Positions 21,650-34,044 of a DNA stretch of 64,000 bases are shown here, one piece after another (the stretch's first letter is position 1; each line of letters opens with the position of its first letter). A program made the translations under genes and the position numbers. The DNA is from Chromobotia macracanthus. Taxonomy: Eukaryota > Chordata > Actinopteri > Cypriniformes > Botiidae. The notes below the pieces were generated by a model. That model had not been told where the DNA came from. It saw only the letters and a list, made by a program, of their open reading frames with translations, and made no database searches. The DNA is taken from the NCBI GenBank assembly GCA_036877525.1, contig JAZGTH010000015.1, positions 4,605,001 to 4,669,000 on the forward strand, in the 5' to 3' direction.

Positions 21650-24370
21650 ATCCCATCTGTGATGGTGGATCATCTACATAACCTGCGGGTAGTTACGGTT
21701 TGTTTTTGTGTTTTAAAACTCACCTCTCTGGCAGGAAACAGGATGCAGGAGATGGTAAATGAATCCGGCACTGCATCAGGGCACACTCTCTCTTGCTGGT
21801 TTGATAGGGCGAGTGTATCTGATATTGTCCTGCAGCAGGCAGCTCTGACCTCGCCCTGAGGTCTCAGATACGCGCTGGTGTCCAGGTGGATGTGCATTAG
21901 CCCGACAGCGTCATCGGTCACGTTTGTTGCAGGAAACCTGCTGCTCCTCATCCGCCCATCTGCAGGGCGAGCTTTGATCACGCCCAACATCCCCCGCCAA
22001 ATGTCATCCATAAACCACAGACTGATGTAAAAATACAATACCCGTGTCGCAGTCTTACAAACGACAGTAGCAAAAACACAATGCAGTTTGTATTACAGAT
22101 TTTGTCTTTTACGTTTATTATATTTAGGTGATATATTGTTTATTCACAGTGTGTTTGTGATGATTTTGTAGCTGAGATGCAATTAAGCAACATTGTGAGT
22201 ATTGTAGTGACAATTAGGTTACAATTTGTTTTCAAGTTTGGTCATTTAATTTTCACTTCATGACTAGCGGTCATGAACTAAAAACGTCTCTGGTTTAAAC
22301 TTTAGTAGCAAATGTGGCGGTAGAGCTCAATTATTTTCCGTGAATCGGTTCAAACAGTCTCTTAAAATAAACAATCCAATAATTTATTTGTTTCATCATT
22401 TTAAAATATTCATGGAGCTCTTGAGGTGGCGTTTTTGTTTTATTTTTATTTATTTATTGCTTATTCTGCTAGGGCTTGGTGATATTGGATTTTGGAAGGA
22501 TTTTGCTGGTGATATAAACATAAAATGTTTTAATAGGGCCTCTCTTTTGATATATTTGCGCATATAAATGAAAATTACGTTTCTCATTATTACATGAATA
22601 TTTTTTAAACTAGAATTTACAGTATTTTACTTTGCGGATTAAACATTGTGAATCTAGTTGACGACAATGGCTGTCTGGTTGAAAAAAACGGCTCCTCAGA
22701 CAAAAAAAAAAAATCTCTCAAGCCACTAAAGAGGATAAATGTGTGTATGTATGTGGAATATTGTCAAGCGGCTAAAATGATACAATGTTCTTTAAGCTGG
22801 ATGGCCCAGCTGTGCTTTCACCTGATCCCCGACAGAGAAAGTGTGGGGGGGAGAGTAGCAATACACCAAATGGTTTGGTATTAAATGTCATCCATGAATA
22901 TAACATGGAGGAAAATGCAATCAGCACGCCTCTGTATTTTGCTGCAGAACAGGAGGAACGTGTTTTCTTAATGAGCTCGCAGTGAAATGCCTGCCATGCG
23001 ATGTTGGCTCTTTCATGCAATGATTTCACATCCATTTATCCACCTCCGCCGCAAATGGGTCTCACAATTTATGTGCCGCTACGACAGTTGCACCATCAGA
23101 ACAGAGCAGCTGCGATCCGATTGGCCGGTGGATAATAAAGCATGAACATGTCTTGGATCAATAACGAGATGTTACTTGCAGCACTGCAGGCCTGCAGAGG
23201 GATGCTGCGAATCTTTAGGATCCTTGCAATTCAATTAGATTTTTTAGGGAATCTTGATTCTCGATGTGTCATAGTCGTTTAGCAACAGTGTAGGAAAACA
23301 TCGATTTAAGCTGGGAAAAACAGTGTCAGAAGTGACTCTTTATATTTTATTCTGTAAATTTAATTAAGGATCTGTTGCATCCTACGATTTGATTCCTGGG
23401 TAAATATCTTAAATAATACATACAGAGGTTGTGACAGAATGTTGGCAGGTAGTTTTTACAGTGTTGTAAAATGAAAAATTTTTTTATTTCATTTTTTATT
23501 GGCTATGACTCTTAAAATTATTTCAAGGTTTGTTTATTTCCGCTGTTAAGTTGTCAGTTTTATTGTTATAGTTTGAGTTTTGGTGTCTGGTTGTAAGTTG
23601 AGGAAAATCAAATCTAAAGGTACAGTAAAAGGCAAACACGATGCATACATGGCACAAAGTTTGGTGTTTTACATTAAAACTTTTATATAGTTTCAGCCTT
23701 CATATGGCAAACAGAAAATAGTTGTTAAAAAACTCCCATATTTGTTTGTATCATTTGGAGGTGGAATTATTGTGTAGTCAGGGCGGCCAGACCTTGCCTG
23801 TTAAAAGTGTCGTTTACAGTCTGTTGCACAATAATTTTGTTTCTCTGTCCCTCAATTTCCTCTCACTTCTGAACATCTCCAGTAGGACTCACAGGCTGAT
23901 TGAATTCGTTTGCTTGTTTCCAGAAAGCGAGTGTTGCAAAAGACGCATTCCATCGCCAACCACTAAAAGTACAACACTTACTTTGTTACTCTTCTTCTGA
24001 TTTCCTAATGTAATATTAATGCAATAAGATCTCCTATAAAGTGTGATTTCTGACTGTTTTGAAAGTGCTAGTGTTACAAGAAGTGCACTTAGATTCCGGT
24101 AAAGGCTAAGAAACAAACCAGATTTGTTTTGTAAATCAGATCTTAACTATCTGTGTGTTGGTAGAGATGGGGGTGCAATATTGATTCTGCCAGTTGTTTT
24201 AAATGAAAACTTACACAATTACAAATGAGTATGTTTTGCCTTCCAGATTGTTTTGATTACATTACTAGTAAATCAGTCATCTGTAGCTATTCACAACAAA
24301 CTCTGGTGTAAAATGAAGAGGCAATTGTAAAATGTAGTGAAATCCCTGCTGAATAGACCATCACTGCTAT
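21650..24370. other. Non-coding interval; GC-richer block near 21720-22010
   Basis: The best open frame is 122 codons on the minus strand (21670-22038), and it lies in a GC-richer block. It has no recognisable domain, and the opposite strand is also open for 66 codons. 22800-23150 is likewise repeat-poor. Either block may be conserved non-coding DNA. No gene is supported. Confidence 0.35.
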
Positions 24371-24373
24371 GTT

Positions 24374-24543
24374 ACATTATGAACGGTGTTTTATGGATGT
24401 TTATGTTATTAATGGCATGTTATGGATGTTTATGTTATGAACAGTGTTTTATGGATGTTTATGTTATGAACAGTGTTTTATGGATGTTTATGTTATGAAC
24501 GGTGTTTTATGGATGTTTATGTTGTGGAAGTTTATGTTGTGGA
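24374..24543 (+). repeat. 29-bp minisatellite
   Basis: A tandem array of the unit ATGTTATGAACAGTG + TTTTATGGATGTTT. Successive units start at 24403, 24432, 24461 and 24490, a constant 29-bp period. About 5.5 units, decaying at both ends ('ttaatggcatg' variant on the left, 'gtggaagttt' on the right). Confidence 0.9.
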
Positions 24544-24544
24544 C

Positions 24545-25220
24545 CTCCACCAGGGCTTTTTTATGTAGCTTAACCAGCAAGATATACTTTTAACTGCTGA
24601 TTAGAACGGCTGTGCTGGCCAATCAGCACTAACCATCATTGATCAGCATGGACCAGTAGAGAAATCCATTGATTTCATAGTATATCATATTGCTAAACTA
24701 ATGAAAAGACAGTCCATAAACAGCATAAAAATAAGTAGCACACACATATTGGGGAGATTATAATTAGCTTAAACTATCAATACTTTTTATTATTTATCTA
24801 ATAATATTTATTATCAACAGCTTTGATTCGTTATGTGTTTTCTTTTAAACTGCCTTCTCTATAAGAATGCAGTTGTCCGAAGAGGTAGCAGAATCACGTT
24901 TATTGTCTTTTTGTATCCGTAGCATCACGGTGAAGCCTTCAAATGCTGCTTATGTATTTTCTGTGCAGAATTCCTGTTAAAATGTGACCGTACATACTGC
25001 CGCCTTAAACGATGGCCTGAAGTCTCACTCTCGTAATCCCCACATGACTTCCTAATCCGTCTTGCTCTGTCTTAGCATGAAGTGCTACATCACTTCATTC
25101 GTCATGCTTAATTAAATTTGTTTCAACATTAATACCGCATCTCATTCATACTCAGAACCAACAACACTTTAAAGCAGCGGGGCGCCGTAATATATGCGGC
25201 CGAGAACTCGGGTCTGTGTG
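24545..25220. other. Non-coding interval, nothing recognised
   Basis: No coding frame above 60 codons and no repeat recognised. 24990-25200 is somewhat richer in CpG. Confidence 0.4.
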
Positions 25221-25223
25221 CTC

Positions 25224-25546
25224 CCCAGCTAACAGGAAACGTTCTCAGAACATTGGCAAAATGTTGTCTAAAAGTTCTCTTTAAGTTAAAATGAAACATT
25301 GCAGTACTGTTAGTTGAACTTTTGTTATATATTATATATCAAAAACGTTAAGTTGTTAGTGAAACATTTTACAGAATTTAAAAATGTTTCAATAACGTTC
25401 TTATAATGAAGCAGTAACGGTAATACAACGTCTAAAAGCTGGATGTTTTGAACATTGCTAGAACTTTCAAAATAACAATTTTAATGTTTTTGTTATTAAT
25501 GGAAACATTATTGAAACGCTCCTACAGCATAAAATTGTTAGCTAGG
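25224..25546 (-). mobile_element. Family A MITE-like element, copy 10, TC duplication
   Basis: Starts CCCAGCTAACAGGAAACGTT and ends 'aaaattgttagctagg'. TC flanks both ends (25222-25223 and 25547-25548). Near full length (323 bp), with all internal landmarks: 'aagttgttagtgaaac', 'cttataatgaagcagtaacg' and 'attaatggaaacattattga'. Confidence 0.9.
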
Positions 25547-25549
25547 TCT

Positions 25550-25998
25550 CCAGACCATGTTTCCTGGGTTCAGTTTTGTTTTTAATTAAGAGACACGTAT
25601 GGTGCATCAACAGTGGCATAATCTCTCCGCGGCTGTGTTCGTTCTCTCTGTGGGGGCTCTGCACGTTGTGTGCCCATCTCAGACTGCATGTGGAGCCACA
25701 GAAAGGCACAGAGTGACTCCTGTCTCTATAAAACATCCTGCCATATTATTAGTATAGAGTGAGTGGGCGTGCAGACGAGAGAGGGAACAGGAGGTAAGAT
25801 TTAAAGAAGTGAGAAGCACAGAGATGGAGAAGCCCATCAAGTTCAGATAACGTTATATAAAGCCTTTTCATAATGTTATTCATTCACAGTTCATTAGTGC
25901 TCATGAGCTGTGAGAGCAGCATGCCAGCAGCCTACATGATCTCATTTGTTTCTCTATTACTGCCCATTCAAAAATAGCCATGTAGTCCAATGAACATT
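25550..25998. other. Non-coding interval, nothing recognised
   Basis: No repeat or coding support; a 64-codon minus-strand frame overlaps 25542-25736 without recognisable features. Confidence 0.4.
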
Positions 25999-25999
25999 T

Positions 26000-26245
26000 G
26001 GTAACACTTTACAATAGAGTTTCATTTGTTAACATTAGTTAAGGCATTTGCTACCACGAACAGCATTTATTAATCTTAGTTTATGTTAATTAGCACAAAT
26101 CCAATTGTTTATTGATTGTTCATGTCATTTCATTGTGCATTAACTAATGTTAATAGATACAAGTTTGGTTTAAAGATGTGTTGGTAAATGTTAAAATTGA
26201 CATTTATAAATTGTGTATATGTTTTGTTCATTGTTAATTCATGGT
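26000..26245 (+). mobile_element. Family F element, left part
   Basis: Begins GGTAACACTTTACAATAGAG and continues 'tttgttaacattagttaagg', the left end of a short inverted-repeat element abundant in fish. The matching right end ('attgtaaagtgttacc') is missing, and family-C sequence starts at 26246, so this copy is truncated. Confidence 0.65.
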
Positions 26246-26568
26246 ACGCAGTTTCACAGAGGCTAGCAATAGCAAGCTAGCTATGAAAGCTAAGATCCCA
26301 CCCTCCTTCAGAGTGCCACATCTTCTCCAACATACATGAATACATACATAGTGTGACAACATTCTATCACTGTATTCAGACCGAATGCAATGATTGGACG
26401 AACATTTTATGATCCTGCGCCTTCCACAGAAGATATATATATATATATATATACATATGTTTAGATATAAATGTATTTAGACTTAGTGATAACTATCAGG
26501 AGGTGATGAGACTTTCAACTAGCATAACAAATAATGATTCTGGAACAAATTGCCGACCCTGTCTTACA
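26246..26568 (+). mobile_element. Family C TIR element, copy 2
   Basis: From 'cgcagtttcacagaggctag' to 'aaattgccgaccctgtctta'. Contains 'accgaatgcaatgattggac' and 'gcgccttccacagaagatat', followed by an (AT)n run at 26433-26458 and 'agactttcaactagcataac'. Non-coding. Confidence 0.75.
26433..26458 (+). repeat. (AT)n microsatellite inside family C
   Basis: A run of AT dinucleotides at the point where other C copies have short 'tatatatttatataaata'-like sequence. Confidence 0.9.
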
Positions 26569-26569
26569 C

Positions 26570-29460
26570 TGCCCTAACTAATGTAGTTAGATAATGTTAA
26601 CATGCATGTATGAATTTGACTTGTATTTGTCTCTGTCTTCTGCCCTTGAGGACAAAGCTGAGGTTGGTCACCAGTAAAGATTTCTGTGCACGTTCTTGTG
26701 GTGCCAGTGATGTCATTGTCCTGGTGCTTAAAGCTCAGCTGACTGGCTCAAAAAATATGTGTCTGTGAAACTGGTTTCCTTCAGGGGCTGCGTGCACGAG
26801 ACAGACAACTGGCATTGAGATAAATGAAGACACTGAGACATACTGTAGCCCTCTCCAGGTACATCAGACCTGTTTAGCTGCAGTACGCGTTGCACAAGAC
26901 AGAGAAAACAGAAGGTTTTAATGTTTCCACACCCAGATGGAAGGTTTTTAAAGGAATATGTTGCTAGAACAAACATTTGTCAGGCGGGAGGAAAGAGCGT
27001 TTCAGATTTTGACTCGCATGGCTTCAGGCTGCGGCAGTAAATAAAATGTCACCGAACGCGTCCAAGCTGTTGCAGGGAAATGCATGAAAAGTACCAAACG
27101 GATACATGATGTTTAACAGTGGCGAAAAAGAAAGAACGTGAACGCAGAAGAGAGATTGTTGAGAGGAAAAGGCTGGCCTGACTCATACATTATTGCTGAC
27201 CTGTATTGATTGAGCGGGGGCAGAGAAAGAGAGAGACGGTGCGTTCGAGAACAGAGATGGAGAACGCGGGGGTTTGAAAATGAGCAGATGTTGACAGTGC
27301 TGTTAAACGTATGAGTCACCAACCTTCCCTCCCCAGTCATTAGCATGAATGCTAGGAACAAGACGCAGCCCTCCACCAAAAGAAATGGATCACTTAAATT
27401 GACTGAAAACACTCTAAACAGATGAACGAACAGCATGTTTTTGTCAGTTTTCTTATTCTGGCTCTCAGACTGTAACTTTTGAGCTATATATCAGTATTAA
27501 ACTTTTGAACCGAATGGCTGAGAAATGAATTGTGTTTCTGATTATTGGCCGATGCAAGTTTAAAGCATTTTGCTGTTTAAATTGTCATCCAACTACATTT
27601 TCCGCCATTTTGAATTCCCCCCCAACTTTGGAAGAGATCGTCCCCAAATTCTGGTCAGATCATCTTTTGACTATGCTGGTAAAAACGTTAAAATCTCTTT
27701 TTGATATACTGTATTTGTGGCAGCTCCATCTGCAGGTCATATGGCATAAAATGCATTCAAACATTCGTTAAATTTTGTAATAACTTGAATACTACGATTG
27801 TCGATTCTGAGATTCGTTGAACCATTTTTTGTGTCATTTCTGCAATGCCTCCCACAACAGATGGATTTTCTTTTAAAAGGTGAAGAGACCATGCGAGGGA
27901 GAAAAGGCTGAAATATTCCACACTGATGTAAATGGACAGTAAAATAAAATTTCCTCCCATTTTGAGCTTTGTCATCGATCAACCCAAGATTATGTTACTG
28001 CAGACTAATGTTATAATTCAGCGGCTGCAGAGAACAATGTGGTAGAACCTCCGATTTCTGAGCTTTCTATTGGAAAATGAGTCGTTGTCCAGGCGCAAGA
28101 CATGCAGCTGCAGCAGTTTGGCTCTTGGCAGGACTGTGAAATGAATCAGAGCCCACGCCCCTGTCAAATGAATCTCGCTTGAGAAATTACCAGCCCGTCT
28201 CACAGCTCTGGTTCATCAGCTTTGGTTAGATCTTGTGTTTATGTGGAAAGGATGGACAGAGTAGTTTTTAAGGAATGACTCTGTACTTACTTTGGGTCTT
28301 GACGTACTGATAAAAACACGCTGATTCATAGAGATATTCACTTGATATAATTGCTGTAGCCTTGACAGATGTTTAATTTGATCGTACAGTGACTTCAAAG
28401 TTACAATTATTAATTCATACAGCAATTGAGATTAAATATTCCTCTCTTGTGTTATTAGCAATAATTACCCAGTGTTTAATGTATTCATGGCTTTCTGACA
28501 CACATCATTAACACTTCAGATGCAGTGGTTTGGCGTCTATTCAGTGCTTTGAATAAAAGATGGACTTATCAGCGCACAAACCGATCTGTTGGTGATTGCG
28601 TTGCGGTGGGGGGATGTGGTCGACAGTCCATTCAATTGTGTTTCCTTGGCTGGATTAGTCTGACAATATAGGGGGTCCATGGGGGGCCCAAACTTGTTGG
28701 CACATGTGCAAAGGTAAAAATGTTTAACATAACTGATAGTTTCAAGTACTAGATAGTTTCCAAGTTAAAGTGGGTGGAGTGGCCAAAATATATAACGGTA
28801 TAAGTACTTCTTTGGACAGCAATGGAATAATACACTATACAGCTATTTTTGATATAAATCAACAAAAAATGGTGGGGATCTTAACATAAGCATAATACAA
28901 TTTTTGCCAAAATATACAAGAGGAATCAAATGTAAGGAATCAGCTTTGTGAATGTCATGCATTGAAATTCTGCAGAAGTCTGTGTGCATATGGAGCTATA
29001 CCGCATGTTTAGCAAAGCAAACAAACTGTCTTAACGGAAGTGCTGTTTAAAAACAATGTAAGTAAACAATGTTTAATGGTGTTTCATTGCTGAATCTTTT
29101 CCTGGATGTAATGCGTGTTACCTGGAGCAAAGCTAGCTTATCCATTTCATACATCTTCCTGCATTAAAGGGATTAGAAACACAGGTGCCCTTAAGACATA
29201 GTCTGCTTAGCAAACTCACGCAATGAAAAGCAAGCTATCGATTGCAGCTCTGACAATGCCAGGGTGACGACGCTGCGCCCAAACTAATTCAGAAAGCGTC
29301 CGCGGTGGGGTCCTTGGCCTGGCCTTGCCAAACCACCTGGGTGGAGCATCCTCAGGTGTTTGCTATCTGATCTCCTGGATTGATTAGCCCAAGGAGAGTC
29401 TGACATTCAGATCACATTGTGTTGCCACCCGAAAGAAATGCTAAAGGTGGAGAGACGAGA
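26570..29460. other. Non-coding interval, nothing recognised
   Basis: Open frames of 107 codons (27113-27436, minus) and 82 codons or fewer show no recognisable motif. Around 28650-28700 there are short G runs ('gggggtcc', 'ggggggccc'). No transposon recognised. Confidence 0.4.
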
Positions 29461-29464
29461 GAGA

Positions 29465-29609
29465 CTAGTTAACAACTTTGGGGTGTAAGAATGTTTCTCT
29501 AACGTTTCCATTAATTACAAAAACATTTGAATGTCTAGGAACGTCCAAATCATCCAGTTTATTAGATGTTGTATTAACTTTAATACTTGGTCATAAGAAC
29601 GCTGTTCAA

Positions 29610-29642
<33 letters not shown>

Positions 29643-29682
29643 AAACACACAACGTTCTGAGAATGTTCCCTGTCAGCTGGGA
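29465..29682 (+). mobile_element. Family A MITE-like element, copy 11, with (AT)n centre
   Basis: Left end decayed ('ctagttaacaactttggggt'), then 'gtttctctaacgtttccatt'. Right end 'acgttctgagaatgttccct' followed by 'gtcagctggg'. The middle is replaced by an (AT)n run at 29612-29639. Confidence 0.8.
29612..29639 (+). repeat. (AT)n microsatellite inside family A
   Basis: An AT dinucleotide run of about 28 bp in the central part of the A copy, where full copies read 'gatatatgatatataac'. Confidence 0.95.
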
Positions 29683-29689
29683 AAGCCAA

Positions 29690-31010
29690 GGACCCTGGAG
29701 TCAATTACAACCAAAGAGGAGCGACCGATTTCTAGCTCTCTGCCTCTGTGCCGTGTGTCCGGTCCCAGGGCTAGACTTTCCTGATTGTTTGAGGCAGCAG
29801 AGCAGTAGGGTTTCCTGTCTCAGGGGAGTTCTGCTTTGAGAGCTGCTGGGAACGTCTGGAGGGAGGATCTGGCCACAGCTGTGGACTAAAGCTCTCAGAT
29901 GCACTCCAAAGCACCAGTCGATACGCAGATCTTTACTGAATCTGTTGTTATTTGTCTCGCCGGGAACTGGGGGAATAGGGGAGTGGCAGTGAGCCGAATC
30001 ATATATCCACTCCTTCATAACTGTGGAGTTCATCCTTTGAGGAATTAAAAAAAGCATGGCTCACTGATTCAAATGCAGTTTTCGGAGTTAAGGTGACTTT
30101 TACGAATTTTAAACTTGTTTGGGATGGTCTTGAGATTGTAGACTAACCTCAGAAGAGCATAAGAGGCGTATTGAACCGTGCTGGAGGTTTTGCATGGCTA
30201 AAGTTCAGGGCTGCTTCAAATTAATGTGTCAGTGCTACATTTTTCTCTCTGATTTTATACGTTCCACACACACAGAAGGAAAGAATGTGCCTCATTTTAT
30301 GTGCACAGACATATTTTACCCAATAGAATCCCACTTTTTATTTATAATTATGATCGGTTTGCTGAATACGGAGAATCTTACAGAAGAGACAGAACTTTCT
30401 AAAGCTGTATTCAGTCGTGCATTTATCCATGGCTTTTAAATCTATTAGTCTTTTATTATAGCTAACGAAAGTGATTTTTTTCATTCTGTCTTTATAGTGT
30501 GGATTAGTTGAGAGCGTTTACGAATGAAATCTTAATTAGTTCCCCTGAAATTTAGTAGAGCGAGCTCTGATTGGGTTCCGACCCTCTGAACTATAGACTG
30601 CTGAAGGCACCTTAGCAATTCTCTTTGTTACATCATTTTTATTTTTCTAATTTGATGTGACATTGGTGTTTTAACATTCAGATGTACCCAGTATGTTTCT
30701 GCTCTCAGATTATAACCTGTTGACATGTTTAGTGTTGTGGCTATAATTTTCTAAAATCTGGTTTGCCACTTTTTTTGCTAAAAATGTGGCAAAAAAAAGT
30801 TGTTGGTGGGAGTCTGAGAGTAGCTATGAATAAATTGGGAGTTGGAACGGTAAAAAGAATTATTTTGCTATATTTTAGATAATGCTAACGTATGAAATAT
30901 AGCTTTCAGTTCTCGGTAGCTTTAGGAAATCCAACACTTTTCTGTAAATCAGTTACAAAAATGAATGGTTGTTGAAATAGATTCATTGTACAGCAATACA
31001 GTTTTCATCC
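29690..31010. other. Non-coding interval, nothing recognised
   Basis: The longest frame is 118 codons on the minus strand (29701-30057), with no recognisable domain. No repeat recognised. Confidence 0.4.
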
Positions 31011-31114
31011 AAGCTTTCTTTTTTTTTTTTTGAGAAACAAAGGAAATGTTGTAGTTGCAGATTCAGAATTTTCGGCCATCCAAAAGTAAGAGGTACCATT
31101 TCACCAACAGAAAA

Positions 31115-31146
31115 CATTGGAATATGTAGTTCTACATATTCCAATG
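31115..31146. repeat. Perfect 15-bp inverted repeat with a 2-nt loop
   Basis: CATTGGAATATGTAG (31115-31129) is followed by TT and its exact complement (31132-31146). It lies immediately next to the start of the family-B fragment at 31148. Possible origins are a snap-back template switch or a remnant of an end-to-end insertion. Confidence 0.9.
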
Positions 31147-31147
31147 C

Positions 31148-31318
31148 AAAAGCTGCAATTTGTAACTTTTGTGTCTCTGCCACAATCTCTATTCGAAACA
31201 AAAAAATACAATAACATGCAAAATAACAATATAACATGCAGGGTACTTTACTTTATCTATGTAAAGTTTAATGGATCCAAACTGACATTTACTGGGAAAG
31301 CAGACCCAACAGCTTAAA
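31148..31318 (+). mobile_element. Family B element, copy 4 (left part)
   Basis: 'aaaagctgcaatttgtaact', 'tctctgccacaatctctatt', 'ccaaactgacatttactggg' and 'acccaacagctta' follow the left half of family B. The right half is missing. Confidence 0.7.
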
Positions 31319-31319
31319 T

Positions 31320-32695
31320 ATGTGTGTAAACTTAAGTGTAAAACTAAATATCTTGTTCAAGACTTGGTGAACAACACACCTGGCACACATTGTCAAATCT
31401 ACAAAGAGTGTTTGCTCAACAGAATGTCTTGTATCAGTCTGGCACCTTGTAAAACATAATTTTGTTTCCCAGTAGACTGATAAATTCCTGTGGTCTCCAG
31501 CTCTCACAAGCTGTGTATTAATTCAGCCGATCTGATTGCGATGTTACAGTTTTGTGTGCAATATGCATCAGACAATCAGTGAATGTGTTGTGGGAGTATG
31601 TCTGTGTTTTGCGTCTGAGGACGAGAGCAAGTGTCATCCTGCAAGGGTATGGGCTCATTTTACTGTTTATTAAGGGCTGCATGCAAAATTAATTTAAAAT
31701 AAAGAAGAGAGATTTCTTGATCATAACAAGATGAAACTGTGTTCCCAGTAAAGCCTGTGAGATAATCATCTGATGCGTGTTATCTTATCTAGAAATTAAT
31801 GCCATTATGAGAACACAATTGGCCTGTGTTATCTCAGGCCAGAGGAAGAGGAGACTAAAACGGGTTTCCCCATAGACCAAGATACAGCGTCCTGGTGATG
31901 CTGAATCCCACAGGACATCATTAGCATTATCTGTGCTTTGTGTCTTGTAGGAAAGCAAGTGTGATTTTTTTTTTTTGCTGAGGTGTTAAAGGAGTTTGGT
32001 ACCAACTTTGTTATTCTAGAGTGATGTCATGGTGCTTTTGTAATTGTGCAGACACGTTTTTGTACATATAAATGAAATGTACAATTTAAATGTGTTGACA
32101 GCATCTAAAGCCTAAACCCTTGACATATAAACCAAATGAAAGAGACTAAAATCTTTATGAAACATCTGATGACTGACTAAAACTGTTCAATACTTGGTTG
32201 CACACCCATAACGTGACCTTCAGTAATTAGAGAAACTTTATTAAAGAAGGACCTTTTAAATAGAAGATTTAGTCAGAGTGTGAGTTATTCTGGTGCGACC
32301 CGCATTATGGAAACAGAAATTGCCTCACGATGTAGGAGAACTTGACATTTGCTGCATTGTGATATGTTTAAATGACTGAAGTACGTGTGTGTTTGTGTGT
32401 GTGTTACATTATGGTGATGAAATTCACTGTATGCAGTTATTTGCTGGTTTTCGATAAGCCAGCACGGGCATTTCTGTTGAACTGCCAGTTGTAAAGATGT
32501 CATTGTTGGTCATCGGAGGGGAAACTGACGGTCAAAATGAATTTTACTGAGGAGGAACATAGAGGGACTCAATAGGGATCAGCTGTTGTCCCCTCACAAC
32601 TTTTAAAATTTAAACTTTTTATGTTTGAACACTTTTTTTTATGCTGTCAATACTTGATCTACAAATTATGTAGTTTGCAGAAACATTGCTTATAT
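31320..32695. other. Non-coding interval, nothing recognised
   Basis: Holds a short imperfect (GT)n run near 32384-32404. No coding frame of note (77 codons or fewer) and no transposon recognised. Confidence 0.4.
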
Positions 32696-32699
32696 GAAG

Positions 32700-33063
32700 T
32701 AAAGGTGGGGTAGGCAGTTTCAGGGTTAGCAATAGAAAGCTAGCTTTGAAAGCACCAGATCCCGCCCTCGCTTCAGAGTGCTTTCCGAAGCCACGTCTCC
32801 TCCAAAACACATGAACATGCTGATGATAGTGTGTGGAGGTATGCAAATACATAGTTTGACAGGGAAGTAGGACATCATATTATTGCATTCGGACTGAATG
32901 CAATGATTGGATGAACATGTTATGGTCCTGCACCTTCCACATAAGATATTTATTTATATAAATATATTTAGACCACTTTAGAGATTGCTATCAGGATGTG
33001 AAGAGACTTTCAACCAGCAAAACAAAAAATGTTTCAGGAAAAAATTGCCTATGCTGCCTTTAA
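32700..33063 (+). mobile_element. Family C TIR element, copy 3 (best preserved)
   Basis: Starts AAAGGTGGGGTAGGCAGTTT. The interior has 'agctagctttgaaagcacca', 'ttcagagtgctttccgaagc', 'actgaatgcaatgattggat' and 'agactttcaaccagcaaaac'. It ends 'aaattgcctatgctgccttt'. 364 bp. The 119-codon frame beginning at 32985 starts inside it and is not credible as a gene. Confidence 0.8.
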
Positions 33064-33579
33064 ATGACAAAGATTTTTTCACTGGCGCCACTGCTTTCAG
33101 ACAGACGCGGTGCTGCGGTGACTTGCTGCGATGGCGTAATGCGTTCAAAGCCAGTGTCATCGTGATGGAGCTCATCTTCATCTTCTGTGACAGCTCTACT
33201 TGCATTCTGCCCCTGGACACGGGCTGGAGCGCGGCCCAGGCTCACCGCCTCTCGGTGCCTCTCACGCCGCCTTTAATCTTCTGTTGGGTTCTTGAGTCTC
33301 ACGCTTCACAGCACCTGGATGCTTCACTCCCCCCTCAGCCATGAGTTCAGTCTTCTATGTGCAACCCAGCCGCCTGCCGGCCCGACACAGAGTATGCTAC
33401 ATCCTCCATCCCTCAGTCCAGAGGTGCAGATAATACACTGACAAATAGACCTAAAATCCATTAGCATCTCTTGCAGCTCAAGTTAGTATGCACTGCTTGT
33501 CTTAACTTTGTTAACCATGTTCGAAAGTATTTTGGAGCTAACGGTGTTCTTGCATTACTATTGAGTGAAGAATCTAGCT

Positions 33580-33702
33580 TGTTTCTCTGTTTCTCTGTTG
33601 GCTTGTTCACTGGGGGCATTAAGGGACTATTTTCCATAAAGCTGCTTTGAAACAGTATGTATTGTGCACAGCGCTACACCAATAATACTGACTTGATTTA
33701 AC
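33580..33702 (+). mobile_element. SINE fragment with 3' tail
   Basis: 'gtttctctgttggcttgttc', 'ttccataaagctgctttgaa' and 'gcgctacaccaataatactg', then 'acttgattta', match the body and tail of fish SINEs that end in (TTGAC)-type repeats. The 5' end is not defined. Confidence 0.55.
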
Positions 33703-33704
33703 TA

Positions 33705-34040
33705 TTCAGCTGGGGTGCCGAAGCAAAAGAAGTTATATTTCACCCAAGCTGTCGACATTGCAGTTCAAATAGCCTGACGAGTGCTATTTCTCTTTCCTGT
33801 GCTGATGCGTTTCCTGTTGAAATAGGAAGTTTGTGGAGGGAATTTTGAAGGGCTTTAAACAAAATAGCCACAGGCTTTAGTTTATGATACAAATGTGTTT
33901 TATATGCTTGCTAATGGTGGTCAGGGGCCAGCAGTTGTAGGGGAAGAAATTTTGTCATTCTAGAGAGCGTGATACGTTTGTTAATTTTGTGGCGTACACT
34001 GGCTTACTGATTACCTCAACGTAAACAGGCCTTGCTCTCG
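33705..34040. other. Non-coding interval, nothing recognised
   Basis: No repeat or coding signal recognised. Confidence 0.4.
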
Positions 34041-34044
34041 AATT

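Noticed and set aside
24374..24543. CRISPR-like array
   Set aside because: The 29-bp units are directly adjacent with no unique spacers, so it is a minisatellite.
32985..33344. 119-codon plus-strand frame
   Set aside because: The first ~25 codons are family-C transposon sequence and the rest shows nothing recognisable.
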